Assembly: GCA_027946555.1 (NCBI GenBank)
Contig: JAPEVC010000287.1
Location: forward strand, 1-40,528
Origin: Gnomoniopsis sp. IMI 355080
Taxonomy: Eukaryota > Ascomycota > Sordariomycetes > Diaporthales > Gnomoniaceae
Direction: 5' to 3'
Length of the DNA stretch: 40,528 nt
Part shown: positions 29,821 through 40,528 of the stretch, in pieces
How positions within the stretch are numbered: the stretch's first letter is position 1
Layout: every line of letters starts with the position of its first letter
Notes under the pieces: model-generated
Told to the model about the DNA's origin: nothing
Seen by the model: only the letters and a program-made list of their open reading frames with translations
Database searches by the model: none
Program-made: the position numbers and the translations under genes

Positions 29821-32800
29821 ATCGAAGTTTTGTCTTTTGGGTGGGAGGGGCGCGTGCGGACTGCTGCCTGCCTTTGAGCTGTTGAATCTGCAAGTGAGCA
29901 GAGTACGAAAATGCATCGTTGTGGGAATTCAGAGCAAGTTCTTTTATAATGTATCACGAACAGCCTTGTGACATTGAATGCCAATAAGCCTGGAGACGAG
30001 CTAGGCTGCGGCAGTGAGATGACGCCTCGGCGAAATCAGTATAGATTACGGCGTGCCAGAATAGGCAAAAAGGATGCTGAAAAGGCCCATCCGCTGACAA
30101 CACACTCAAAACACCCTGCTGAATACCTAGGTAGCCTTGACTTGTTATCGCCTACCTAGGTCTGGCATTGTTGCAAACCGACTTCGACTGGCCGTGCCAT
30201 CGTCCTGGAAGGCATCAAGGCAGAAGTGTCTACGCCTGCATCTAGTAGATGCACAACGATGTGGGCACTCACGTACCATCGAGACCTAGCGGAGGCTTGG
30301 GTAGATAGAACTTCGGTGCCGCGAATGGGGAAAGTTGTAAGAAACGAGATCTCGGTGCGTTTCAATGTTCCCACGTACCCGAAGTGCGCCGGCCACCATT
30401 CTGACGGCCTCGGTTACGTCACTCCCAGTTATGTTATCAACACTCAAGTTTGGTCTACCGAAAGCGTCACGGCGTCGTGCATCAAATGAAGCAGAACTTC
30501 TACATCCGACTCAGCACAAGTCCTCAATCTCGGAAGCGCTGCTGTTGACTTAGAACCCCAGACACCACAGTATGACCGACCTCGAAAAGAGCGTCTATCG
30601 CCGACGATGGCAGAATCGCAGGCACATATTACATACACAAGCTCTGGTCATCCGTGACAGGGGCGAGTGACATTACCCTGGACATTGGCAAGAATTCCAC
30701 GGTCCTCTCGACGCAGCATTTGGAAGTTCATTGCAAGTATTCGATATATTGGTTCCCACATTCCGGACCAATATTGCCCACTGATTTGAAAACGTCAAAG
30801 TCGCAACGACAGCAACCTACCGCGCTCTATGACTTCGTCATCATGTGGCTCGCAATGCAGGTACCACTAGCGAAGTCGAATTTGACGTGGTCCCGGAATT
30901 GCAGGGTTTGGCTGCAGCCATGACTGTAGGTTGAAAGACTCAAGTTCAGATGCCTGTGTGAGGCCTGGATCGCGGGATTGTCGCAACATTTTTCATTGGC
31001 TTGAACAAGTCTCGTGACGACGCAGTGCTGGGGTGTTAGACACGGGCTGCCACTCCGCCTATAGCCGTCTGGAGGAGTCTGATGGTCATCATAGCAAGTA
31101 CCGCTGCACTGCAACTGAAACTGTGCCCAGAGCTCAGACGTATCTTCAAGGTATACCGACTCAACCGTCCAATTCACACATTGGAGGCTGCCAGGGCAAG
31201 CAACCAATAGTGCATTATTCCCCTTACGGCTGAGACGAACAAATGAAAAGCGGCCCACTAATACCGGTTGGCGATAGCGTCAGCTACAAACACACAAGGT
31301 GTGTCCAATCGCTGTGTCTCGAAGCGCACCCTGGGCTACCCATCGTCAGATTTCAACGATGTTGACTAAGTGACAGGTGTCAATAAAACAACTTCAATGT
31401 CCATATATACATGAATATGTCAAGGCAACAATGCGCGGAACAAGGTCCCGGTTTGCCATGTGGACTGTCGTCTTATCAACCATTGTTCTACGTAATGTTC
31501 GATCCGGATCTTGTCCTTTGTCAGTCTTTGCAGTGTCGACGAGAGCGTGACTGGACCCAGCGCCGATACAGTGTCCCTGGAGGTGAGGTTGGCGCTGAGA
31601 TGCTCTGGCATAGTCGCATATGAGACAACCCTCAGTTCACTTCCTTGAAATTCTTCATGAGGACCAACAATGCCATTGGCAGACTTGATAGCCTAACGTA
31701 TCGCGTTAAACAATAAAAAGTTTCGATACGCTGAATAGAAGGGACCTATTTTTGAGATCTGACATGCCATTTCTGATATACCTCGGTTGTGAGGGTGTTG
31801 GCACAAATGAATCTTCAGATCCTGTCAGCTTGTCATATTTCCATCATGTTGTTAATGTTTAGCTTTGAAGGTTAATATTTAGGTTTTTTCATAGGTCTCA
31901 CCAAAAAATTGCAAAAAGGGTGAGGTCGAGCATGAAGATCGCCCGAGGAGACCACCTCTATACATAGCAACGACTGGGTACACAGTACCTGCGAAGAAAA
32001 CGGTAATGTGGGCCTTACCCCTGTGCGGAAAGGCATGTGGCTCCAGAAGTCCCGAAATAAAAGTACTGGAGACATGGTAGTCGAAACAAGTCGGCGCTTG
32101 CCGTCATCTTTTTCGGGTATCGGGGACGTGTCCGAATTTTTCTTTCTTTTTCCGTACCTAGGAGGTACTCAGCACTGAGTATATGACTCTATGACTCCAC
32201 AAGTCCCACCAGGCACGCGGACTCATTGCTGTTCGACTTGTGTTTATTCTTATTGGCTAGGAGGGCGGAGGAATGCTGTGATTTAAAAAAATGTCCCCGA
32301 CATGTCTTTTATTCTCGCTTGTTGACGGATGGATTTGAAACGTTGAAACAATCCATATCACAATCATACTTCGATCGGGTTCAAAGGAATCGGGAGAATT
32401 GGCTTAGGATCCGGGCCAAGCTTCCCGTTCGGACCCCACGCGGTGCTGCTGCAGGCCAAGTTCTCATAGTTCCATAGTCCCACCCGGTCCTACAACCTTT
32501 CCTAGAGGACTCGGCAAGCCTTGTCACAGGTCATACGGCATGATCTTCGCCAGGGTGGTTGCAACGGACCTGGCTTATGACGGCCGACTTCCCAAAATCC
32601 ACTCCGCCAGCTTCCTTTCCACTTTCTGCGCATCTCCTCGCCCCTAAATAACCCTGCCCGGTCTGCGCAACGCTGACCCACGCGCATGCGTGTCCCCCTC
32701 TGCCCTAGAGAGACCGCGCATCTTGACCCTCTCTCCTCCTGACTTTTAGCTTGGAATCTCGAACCGCCGAGCCGGGCTCAACTATCTTCCTCAAACATCT

Positions 32801-32893
32801 GTCCCGAGCTTCGCCAGCCTGCGAACGGTGCTGGCGCTGCATCCTGGCTCTCCTAATCCTCCTCCATCCTTCTGTAGGCAACTCATCCACCGC
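29821..32893. other. Three-kilobase stretch without a supported gene; possible decayed coding fragments
   Basis: No continuous gene could be built on either strand. Fragments with protein-like composition occur on the plus strand near 30300-30490 and 30654-30923, and on the minus strand at 30827-31258 (143 codons, ten cysteines, opening at GTG). They do not join through convincing splice sites and match no family I know. CCTAGG motifs lie at 30126-30131, 30155-30160 and 32157-32162. The stretch 31620-31900 is AT-rich. The last 250 bases are pyrimidine-rich and probably form the promoter and leader of the acyltransferase. Confidence 0.4.
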
Positions 32894-34402
32894 ATGCCAC
32901 TGATCTCCCGCCTCCGTCGACGATGGTTCATCACTCTCGACATGGCTCTCCACGCCCTCCTGCCTAGTTTCGTCGCCGACGCTCTTTGGCCTGACCACAA
33001 GAGCCCGCTCGCCACCCACAAATTACATCCGACATCGTACCTCGACGGCCTGCGTGGGCTCGCTGCCATGATCGTCTTCTGCTGCCACTACACCGAAGAG
33101 AATCACCAATATCTCGTCCCCTCATACGGCTTCAACGTCGACGGCGTATCCTCCTTCCTCCAACTCCCCTTCTTCCGAATTCTCTATAGCGGCAGGCCGA
33201 TGGTGCACATCTTCTTTGTCATTTCAGGGTTCGTGCTATCATACAAGCCTCTAAAAGCTATACGCGCAAGAGAATTGGAAAAGTGCTACACGGCTCTTGC
33301 ATCTTCGACCTTCCGAAGACCTATCAGACTTTTTGGACCCTGTCTTGTGTCCACGGCCATGATAGGGGTGCTGATCCAGGCAGGGTTCATGTATAAGCCT
33401 CTCAAATACAATTCTACACAATTCTGGGCCTGGATTGACGCCGCATTCCACTCCATAACCTGGCCGTGGGCCTGGGACTTCGACTTGCGCCCGGCTTTCG
33501 ACATACACCTGTGGTCCATACCCATCGAGTTCGTCCACTCGTACATGCTCTTCTTGACACTCTTGATGCTGTCAAGGTTACGACCCCAAGCTCGGACAGT
33601 GACCATGGTCCTGCTTTGGGCCTACGTGGTGGCATGTGGAAAGTGGGCGGCCATGGAATTCTACGCTGGTATGATCTTGGCCGATTTCCACATAAAGCGC
33701 ACCGTAGAGGCAAGAACAGCACCAAAACAATACGAATTCTACGACCCAGCCGCGAGCACGAGCGCGAGCCCGGGTACCTTGCGCCCATATATAGAGAACC
33801 AGGCTCTTCATTACGGCGTTCACATCGGCCTTCTTCTCTTTGCCCTCTACACCGAGGGCTGGCCAAACTTCAACGCCCCAAAGACCCCCATCATCAGTTG
33901 GCTTTACACACATACGCCCTCGTCCTTCCCGCCGGTCGACAACCTCACTCCGCAGAAATTTTGGTTTGCCATCCAGGCCATTATCATGGTGTGGACGTGT
34001 GGCGAGCTGCACTTTATCAAGCGCTTCCTCGAGGGGCCAATCCCGCAATACTGTGGCCACCTCAGTTTTGCCGTCTACATTGTTCATGGGCCTGTGCTGG
34101 AGATTCTGCAGAAGCGCGTGGCTGGTACGCTCTACCAAGCACCGATGGCTGCGCCGGGACTACCAGGATACAGGCCAGAGGTTTTGCCTGGCGGCGTCAA
34201 GGGGTTTGTGGGCGTGGAAACTGCGACACAGAGGACGCTAGCGTGGGCGTTGGGCTTAGCAATCCTGGGGCCCATTGTCATTTGGGTTGCGGATGTATTT
34301 TGGCGACTGGTGGATATACCAATGATCAAGCTGGCGCGGACGATTGAAATGAAAGTGGTCGACAGTGAGATCGACTTGGGACGGACACAGCAAGGGCATT
34401 GA
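32894..34402 (+). CDS. Acyltransferase-3 family integral membrane protein
   Basis: An intronless frame of 502 residues from the ATG at 32894 (MPLISRLRRRWFI); the frame extends further upstream only from GTG, and a later ATG lies at 32942. Family hallmarks: SYLDGLRGLAAMIVFCCHYT at about 49-66, containing the conserved Arg and His of acyltransferase-3 (PF01757) proteins; HIFFVISGFVLSYKPL in the next helix; and SIPIEFVHSYMLFL in the middle. About ten hydrophobic segments follow to near residue 480. CGHLSFAVYIVHGPVLEI fits the last conserved helix. Family members transfer acyl groups, often acetyl, to sugars, lipids or natural products across membranes. The acceptor cannot be predicted here. A 293-codon frame on the same strand inside the gene is a shadow. 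Confidence 0.9.
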   Translation: MPLISRLRRRWFITLDMALHALLPSFVADALWPDHKSPLATHKLHPTSYLDGLRGLAAMIVFCCHYTEENHQYLVPSYGFNVDGVSSFLQLPFFRILYSGRPMVHIFFVISGFVLSYKPLKAIRARELEKCYTALASSTFRRPIRLFGPCLVSTAMIGVLIQAGFMYKPLKYNSTQFWAWIDAAFHSITWPWAWDFDLRPAFDIHLWSIPIEFVHSYMLFLTLLMLSRLRPQARTVTMVLLWAYVVACGKWAAMEFYAGMILADFHIKRTVEARTAPKQYEFYDPAASTSASPGTLRPYIENQALHYGVHIGLLLFALYTEGWPNFNAPKTPIISWLYTHTPSSFPPVDNLTPQKFWFAIQAIIMVWTCGELHFIKRFLEGPIPQYCGHLSFAVYIVHGPVLEILQKRVAGTLYQAPMAAPGLPGYRPEVLPGGVKGFVGVETATQRTLAWALGLAILGPIVIWVADVFWRLVDIPMIKLARTIEMKVVDSEIDLGRTQQGH

Positions 34403-35335
34403 AATATAAAGGCAAGGGAAATGGCTTTCACCTTGAGGCTAAGCATGGCACGGCGTTTGAGCTTTTTACAAAATATTCTTTAGAATGATACTACATTTGA
34501 TCTACCAAGCCATATATTTTCCGGGCAATACCACGGTCCATCAAAGGTAAGCTGGACCCGCTTTTTGGGTCCCATGACAACAGGTGTAAGACGGAGTAAA
34601 GCTACCTGCCTAGTTACGCAATCCCCTGTAAGCCATGCTTGTTCAAAGATTTACTTGAAGATGTATTCGCAGCACAACATGCCGGTGTTGAACAAGGCCG
34701 GGACGGGACCGGGCCGATTTCCGCACACGCTGTGACCACGACCTTGGAAATGGTTATCACACGCCGTCGTACAAGCATTGCTTCTGGCCGTTTTCGTGGG
34801 CCACGCTCCAACGGGGATACCCGCAGCACCTGCCCGCTAGTGCTTATTAAAAGTGCTGCCTTGTTCGCCCAGACCGGAGAATTTCTGCTGATGGGTCTGG
34901 GCGCAGATCGTCGCACATGTGACTTCGCGATTGGGAGCGGGGGGCTACTAGGTGTGTTAGTCACGTCAACTTAGCACTCACGGTCATGGGCTTTCGGGCA
35001 TAGCCAGGGGGGTCCACTGGCCACTGGCGGCGGACAAGTGAGTCGACTGTTCCCAAGGCTGCGATAGCGGATGACAGCATGTCCATTTCGGCGTCGAGTC
35101 AGCGGTTGTTCTCCCTCTCATCTGTGTCTGTGCCTGTGTCTGAAGATACTGCGTCTGTCCCTAGCTAGGGGGTGGCTATGCTTTGTCAGCTTATTAAGCC
35201 CTTCTTTCAGGTTGAAAACGCCCCAGACGAGAGTGGTCATCACATTGTCAAACCACAATCGCACATTGGCCCAGATATCCTTTTTGTTCGTACTTAGTGT
35301 TACTGAAGAGAATCAAAACGCACAAAGCACCCATC
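34403..35335. other. Intergenic region between acyltransferase and GFA genes
   Basis: It contains the 3' end of the acyltransferase gene and the promoter of the GFA gene. A mirrored pair of frames (about 111-116 codons on each strand, 34614-34974) has no recognisable domain. Nothing else was seen. Confidence 0.5.
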
Positions 35336-36250
35336 ATGGAAGCGCAATGTCAATGTGGTGCGGTAGCATTCAAGACGCCTCTCGAACGCCCGCTCGCGTT
35401 GTACATATGCCACTGCGCTGAGTGTCGCAAGCAGTCGTCCTCGGCGTTTGGCACGTCAGCCATCTTTCCACGGTTCCAGATGCCCGATGCCGAGTTGTTG
35501 AGTTGCTATACGTAAGTTGGACCACTTGTGATAAATCCCCGTGGGCGATGCCAATCACGAAAGGAAAGACGGGGGTGTGGAGGCGTGACTGTAGAGATTG
35601 GCACAAGGAAGAGAAAATGGGAAGGCCGAAGAGTGAAACAACTTGACAAGTAATACATACACATGTGCTGATCCCGGTCCTATATACAGCCGACCCACTG
35701 CGTCGGGACAGACACTTTACTGGTGAGTGTACTTCAGTGGCGAGGACCTTGATGGTGAAGCAAAGGATGAGTAAACTCATACTTTCGCCTAGCTATTTCT
35801 GCAAATCTTGCGGAACACGACTCATCCACACCACACCAGTGAGTGCACTTTACAATCTCTTCGAGTCAACACTCGCTTATCCTTCTTCACTCGCTCTGGG
35901 AAAGATATTTCATTCAGGACACCTGCTCACAGCTTGCCTTTCTGAAGAATAAAAATGTTGTCTCCGTAAAAGGCGGCTGTCTGCCCGGGCTGGACTGGAC
36001 GCGAGCCATTCACATCTGGACAAAGTCCGCCATGATTCCAATCCCTGAGGGCGTCGAGTCTTATGAGGAAGAATCGACGCGCTCAAGTGGGTACAGCGAC
36101 TCGCAAGAGACGCTGGACCAGCCGGGAGTGCTTACGGGAAGCGGCGCCACTCCGAGGGAAGATGAGGTGATGGGTGGGACAGACAGGCCGATCGAAGGCC
36201 TGTGTTCGCTTGCGGGCCCAGACCTGACGTCGGTATTGCACGGGATGTGA
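35336..36250 (+). CDS. GFA/CENP-V domain zinc protein (4 exons)
   Basis: Exons 35336-35511, 35690-35722, 35793-35838 and 35948-36250 give 185 residues. Donors are GTAAGT, GTGAGT and GTGAGT; acceptors CAG, TAG and AAG. Exon 2 is only 33 nt and exon 3 only 46 nt. Zinc ligands of the glutathione-dependent formaldehyde-activating enzyme family are all present: C5/C7 (CQCG) with C73/C76 (FCKSCG) for the structural zinc, and C25/C27/C30 (CHCAEC) for the second site. The conserved VVSVKGGCLPGLDW and IHIWTKSAMIPIPEG segments follow. The last 60 residues are an acidic, Ser/Gly-rich tail that is not part of the domain. Many fungal members have no proven substrate, so a formaldehyde role is not assured. 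The protein is likely cytosolic. It converges on the DUF1295 gene, 182 nt away. Confidence 0.9.
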
Positions 36251-36432
36251 TGTGTTATGCTAGGGAGCCGCAGGCTAAGGTGGGTATAGAGAATGAGAAA
36301 CGTCTATATTAACTATTATGAGGTCGAGCCCCTCTGTTCTGGAATTAACAAAAGCGGCGCTCAGACTGTCTAGGACTGGGAATATATAGGGTCGTCATAT
36401 ACAAACATGGTACTTTCCCTGATATCCAAAGA

Positions 36433-37619
36433 TCATCCTCGATGTGACTCCCCCGTCAGACCGTCCGAGCTTCCATCCCTTCCCCCATTAAAAGGCTTCG
36501 GTTGCCCCTCCTCAGCCATCCTCTCCTGCTGTCCACCTTCACCGCCATCCGAATGCTTCGCCGGATCAAACACATATATGGGGAACTCCAGGAACACGGT
36601 CCTCTTCAAAAACACTGGCATCTTCTCGTATAGCTGTGGCGGAAATGGTATCAAAATGCTCGTTCGGTCGAGGTAGCGCCTGTAACCATCCCAGTTGTCG
36701 CCTTTCTCGTAGCGCTTCTTGGCGCCAGGCCGCTCAGAGAGTGGCAAGCCGGAGACGAACATGAGCAGGATGGTCAGGAAGAACGGGCCTACAATGGTTG
36801 CGTAGAGGGCCTTGTAGGCTTGTCCTTGGACAAAGCCGTCTGCGGCGGATGAGACGGCGATCATGTAGATGGCTGGCAGTGTGTAAGTTTTGCGTGAGAG
36901 GAAGAGGACCAGGGGCGCGGGAGTGCAAATGAAGGGGACAACGCACCAAACTGTATGATAATCTCGCCAAAGTAATTCGGATGCCTGGACCAGCCCCAAA
37001 AGCCCTTGTCACATACGGCACTCTTGTCTGCACGCTGTCTGAAGCGAAACTTCTCTACGTCCCCGACGCTCTCCATAACAAAGCCCAGTGTGAACAGCAC
37101 AATGCCTACAATATCACGCGCAGTACCAAAGCCGATAAACGGATAGCGCGTCACGTTGGGTGAGTTGATGATGGTGACGGGCAAGGAGACGACCCAGACC
37201 CAGATCATCTGGAACACCCAGAACCCCAAGAAGGGGAAGAACTTATCGCGCTTGTCGTCGAAGCGGTCATCCTTGCCGGTTTTGAGGATGCGGAAGAGGA
37301 GAAAGCCGGAGAGACGCACGCCCCATAGCATGATGAAGATGGAGGCGACAATTTGGCGTGCGGAGGGGTGAGAGCCGGACCAGGCGAGGGTGATGATGGC
37401 GAGAACTACAAAATTGGTGCCGCCAGCGAAGTCTGCAATTGTCTCAGTCCTGCTATTCCTATATACATATATCGTGGGCATTGATGACATGAGCTTACCG
37501 GTGAGTTTGTCAAATTTGAAGGTGAAGGCGATAGAGAAGAAGAACAGCTGATATGCGATGGTGATGAGCAGTGTGATGGAGAGATAGTAGTCGTCCAGGA
37601 CGTGGACGGTACCCTCCAT
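36433..37619 (-). CDS. DUF1295 / steroid 5-alpha-reductase-like membrane protein (3 exons)
   Basis: Exons 37619-37499, 37432-36947 and 36872-36433 give 348 residues. Intron 1 (66 nt) is GTAAGC...CAG and joins FKFDKLT to DFAGGTNFVV. Intron 2 (74 nt) is GTGCGT...CAG and joins EIIIQFGA to IYMIAVSSAADG. Phases agree at both. About six to seven hydrophobic helices are visible. The C-terminal signature GFWGWSRHPNYFGEI at about 184-198 is diagnostic of DUF1295 and related isoprenylcysteine methyltransferase/steroid reductase folds, where it lies near the cofactor site. The C-terminal tail (about 290-348) is hydrophilic, Gly/Glu-rich and probably cytosolic. The location is probably the endoplasmic reticulum; the substrate is unknown. 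Confidence 0.9.
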
Positions 37620-39926
37620 GCTGGGCGGTTTGGGCCTTGGACAAAGGCGTTGCGATCACCCATAAAAAAAAATAAAAAAATTGAGGTGTGTCGTGATGAT
37701 AACAGGTCTAGTGTGTTTTGGTCAGTGAGTCTTTACCCCAAAGAGATCCGAGTTGTTTGCTCGAGAGGAAACGGAATGTCGAGGTTGGTTTCATACGGGA
37801 GACTGCACAAGCTTTGGCTTCCCTTTCGGCTACGGGCTCAGCCGGAATCACAGTCTCACGGGAGGAAATTTCCAAGGAATAAGGAAACAATCAACTTTGG
37901 CTTTGACTCGTTGGGCAGACAGGCGAGAGATAACGTTTTATTTCGTTTTCTATGTTGACTGTTGACGTTGATTTGCAAAACTTTGATCACCCTACCCAGA
38001 TGTCTACCTAGGTCTGATTTGGGCAGCTACTAAAGGCAGCTGATGGATCACGGCGAACAAAGTCAAGTCGTCATACTTTCTGGCTTGGCACCACCAAAGG
38101 TCGCACCGAAAGAGACGTTCCGGGTCCGAGACTTCGGACTCGGACAGAAATGGCACTCGAGTTGTTCCGGCCCGACAACTTTGCCTATCATGGAAGCCCT
38201 TTGTTCACCTTGCCCAAATCGCTGGTCTCGATATTTTATTGGAAGCCTATCGACACATTCTCACTGCTAGGTCTCTACTGTACCACCTCCCTACGTCGTC
38301 CCTTTGTTGACGTATACCTTGTGTATGTGACACCGGCGTCACACAAGCCCGTGCAGAAGCCGTCGAGATGGGCGGCTCCACTAGTCGCGTCCCGAAACGG
38401 TTGGTGACATCCGAAGACAGCGGCTCGCCGCCCCTGTACTGTTGCTTGGTGACAGATTCACGTGTCTGCGCTTCTCTCAAACGTGATGCATAGCTGCGTT
38501 TGTGGACTCTTTGCCTGGGCCACTACTTGGCGTTAAGTCGGAATCATGCCGCCATGTAATCGGGTGGGCCTGGCCAACGTCTTTTTATTAACGTGGCGGC
38601 GGTTCTTGTCCGCGATGATCATGAACTCACCCAGCGCCCATTATTCAGGGCCGGACCGCCTGTCAAAAGGCAGATCATTCTGCCTTTTTTCAGCAATTTT
38701 TGGTTGTTTCTCTTGCCATTTGCAGTTGATGCCCTCCCGGCCGAACGCGTTGTAGCGCTGCAATGGTACATAGTAGGTGGTTTCGCCCCATGCGCATACG
38801 CACCCGACTTAGGCTCTCCGACACCATTTGTCGCAGCCCAAGTCTCATCACCATTCAAACCGCCAGGGTTCCCCCTCCTTTCCCGGCGGATCCTATACCC
38901 ACAGAGAAGATGCGGCTCAATTCACCCGCGCTCACTTCTGTGCTCCTACGTCCAACGTCGGACTGGCCCTTTTTTCTTTCCTGTTCGTTTTTTGCTTGCC
39001 TGGGCACCGGCCGATATGCATTGCCAAGCCCTTGACACTACCGCCGTCTTGGAGTCGTCTCTTGATCTTGTCGTCTCGAAACGCGCCCACCATGTCCCTG
39101 ACGGACACTAGATCATTCGCTGTGTTTTTTTCTTCTGTTGTTGCGCATTCCCACAGTATGGTCGGCCACTGCCAGTAGCACGGCCTGCGCCACATCCTCC
39201 CTCTATCTTGGCTATCCGCACTGATCTCTCATCTCATCTTCTGGTTGATGAGTAGATCATCATGTTCGACCCAGATTATGCTGTCTGGTCGTCCGATTCA
39301 TCTAGCTAGTGGCTTCACACTGATATGCCTACGCAATTTGCGAGGCACACACAAAAAGAGCATTGCGTCTGAGATTACCGCGTTACGTACCGTGGGAGGG
39401 TCGGCATGCTCACACCCGTTCGCTACTGTCCCAGACCTAGTCTCTCGATGGTGGAGGAGTGTGCATGTAGCCCTTGCAAGTAACAAGATAGACCCACCTG
39501 CCAGACCAGTACTATGTATCTTTGAGACATCGAGACAGCCATACGCCTGTTGTCGATCCTAGGCCTACGACTCTTGTCTCTTCCCTCAAAAGTCTCATCA
39601 CCCATCCCATCTCCGGGAGGTGCTACCTTGCTTCCTTCCGGTCGATCTTTCTTTTCACGCTTCGTCATATCGTTGGCCGACCCAGCACTGGAAACCTGCA
39701 GGCTTGGCTTTCCTCTCTTTCGAAACCGACCCAAGCCCATCCTTTCCTCCTACAACGCCATTTCGAGGTCCGAAGGCAACGACGTTCAAGACGACAGAGT
39801 CAACTACGCTTCCCCTATTTCCTTTCTACGCACGGCTGGTCCTGTTGTCACACTCTTTTAACCGCTTGTAATCACGGCTGCGTACGACTTCAACGGGTTT
39901 GAAGCCTCACCTGTCTTGACGACAAG
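37620..39926. other. Long divergent promoter region
   Basis: This separates the DUF1295 gene (minus) from the terminal secreted-protein gene (plus). A 172-codon plus-strand frame at 38593-39111 has no recognisable domain and does not start at ATG. The stretch 38830-39700 is rich in C and T, typical of a fungal promoter and leader. CCTAGG motifs lie at 38007-38012 and 39558-39563. Confidence 0.45.
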
Positions 39927-40528
39927 ATGAGGCTTCTCTTTCAGTATTTGTTATTAATAATAGGGTGTGTGGCCCTCGTACAGGTGCGTCAAGTATGGGC
40001 TCGGGTTGCGCAGTGAACAAATGATGCGCGGCAGTCACGCTGACCTAATACGTTAGGCCACCAACTTCGAATACAGGGTTCGAGGGGTTGAGAACCTGCC
40101 GAGGAGAGCGCCGCACAATGCTGAGCATGTAGGATCGGCGAAAAGGGAGGCGGCCGTACAAGCAGATGGAGGAGCCGAGTTGGAAGAACGCCGTAATGGT
40201 GGAGGAGGAGGAGGAGGAGGAGGAGGACTAGGAGGACTTGCGGCATTATTGGAGCAGTTGGGCGCCGCCCAGGCTGAGTTGAAGGAGGCAAAGAAGAAGG
40301 CAAACAAGGCAACGACCGTGACGCAGACAGCGACTGTCAAGCAGACCGTGACCGCCGCCGCGGCCGCCGCCGCGCAAAACCAAACCGTGACGGCCCTTGT
40401 GGCACAAAACCAAACTGTGACGGCCTCCGGCGCTGCACAACCGCCCTTGACCGTCACCCAGACCCTGACCGTGATGGTGACGATGGCCTGCCCAGCAGCC
40501 GCCAGCGGCCCGGGCGTTGCGACCGTTC
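39927..40528 (+). CDS. Secreted Ala/Thr/Val-rich protein with QNQTVTA repeats (partial, runs off window)
   Basis: Exon 1 (39927-39983) encodes a 19-residue signal-peptide-like start (MRLLFQYLLLIIGCVALVQ). A 73-nt intron (GTGCGT donor, GCTGAC branch, TAG acceptor at 40054-40056) leads into exon 2, open from 40057 to the window end in the same phase. The mature region starts ATNFEYRVRGVENL, has a run of eight Gly codons (near 40200), a short helical stretch (LAALLEQLGAAQAELKEAKK), and then a Thr/Val/Gln-rich region with TVTQTATVKQTVTA and two AQNQTVTA units, each with an NQT sequon. This looks like a cell-wall or secreted glycoprotein; no domain is recognised. The minus-strand frame of 134 codons opposite is a shadow. 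The 3' end lies outside the window. Confidence 0.7.

Noticed and set aside
33466..34347. 293-codon plus-strand frame inside the acyltransferase gene
   Set aside because: It lies in another frame of a clearly coding, GC-rich gene and has a shadow-like Arg/Pro/His-rich composition.
34614..34974. Opposed frames of 111-116 codons between the acyltransferase and GFA genes
   Set aside because: No recognisable domain, no ATG-based start with context, and equal openness on both strands.
38593..39111. 172-codon frame in the divergent promoter region
   Set aside because: Starts without ATG in a CT-rich promoter-like region; composition is Pro/Arg/Leu-rich and no domain is visible.
40053..40457. 134-codon minus-strand frame at the right end
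   Set aside because: Poly-Pro and Val/Ala runs are the antisense of the GGA and GCC repeats of the secreted-protein exon, which has a signal peptide and splice support.

Overview
The window is nuclear DNA from a filamentous ascomycete (Pezizomycotina, probably Sordariomycetes; I cannot place it more closely). Genes are well spaced, on both strands, and split by short introns of 50-180 nt with GT...AG ends and GCTAAC- or CTGAC-like branch sites. The recognisable products are typical of filamentous fungi, and intergenic DNA carries many copies of the palindrome CCTAGG in a TACCTAGGTA context. No operons, CRISPR arrays, rRNA genes or intact transposons were seen.

Layout. 1-2377 has no convincing gene. 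2378-5573 holds two minus-strand genes: a small Ala/Pro/Glu/Lys-rich protein with three exons, and an intronless GT90/CAP10-type glycosyltransferase. 5574-8329 is a long spacer with a cluster of CCTAGG motifs and an intron in the 5' leader of the next gene. 8330-12170 (+) encodes a coiled-coil protein of about 1,205 residues. 13025-14436 is a decayed patch: an unidentified minus-strand fragment and a clearly broken zinc-type alcohol dehydrogenase/enoyl reductase. 14663-16126 (-) is a seven-helix membrane protein. 17328-18382 (-) is the SPF30/SMNDC1 Tudor-domain splicing factor. 18936-19006 (+) is tRNA-Thr(AGT), followed 1.1 kb on by a tRNA-like relic. 20862-22718 (-) is a disordered, Ser-rich protein that best fits the TORC1 subunit Tco89.

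24177-29820 is an accessory region rich in secreted proteins: a seven-exon secreted protein of unknown family with one unexplained frame change, a small Thr/Val-rich secreted protein, and a secreted SMP-30-like beta-propeller. 29821-32893 has no supported gene, only scattered coding-like fragments. 32894-37619 is a housekeeping-like block: a membrane acyltransferase-3, a GFA/CENP-V zinc protein in four exons, and, convergent with it, a DUF1295 membrane reductase-like protein. 39927 to the window end is the 5' part of another secreted protein.

How they work together. I see no single pathway. The dehydrogenase relic beside an intact polytopic membrane protein could be what is left of a metabolic cluster, but no backbone synthase is present. 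The secreted proteins of the accessory region are candidates for host, substrate or cell-surface interaction. The splice models rest on splice signals and continuous reading frames read by eye; no transcript or homology search was available.
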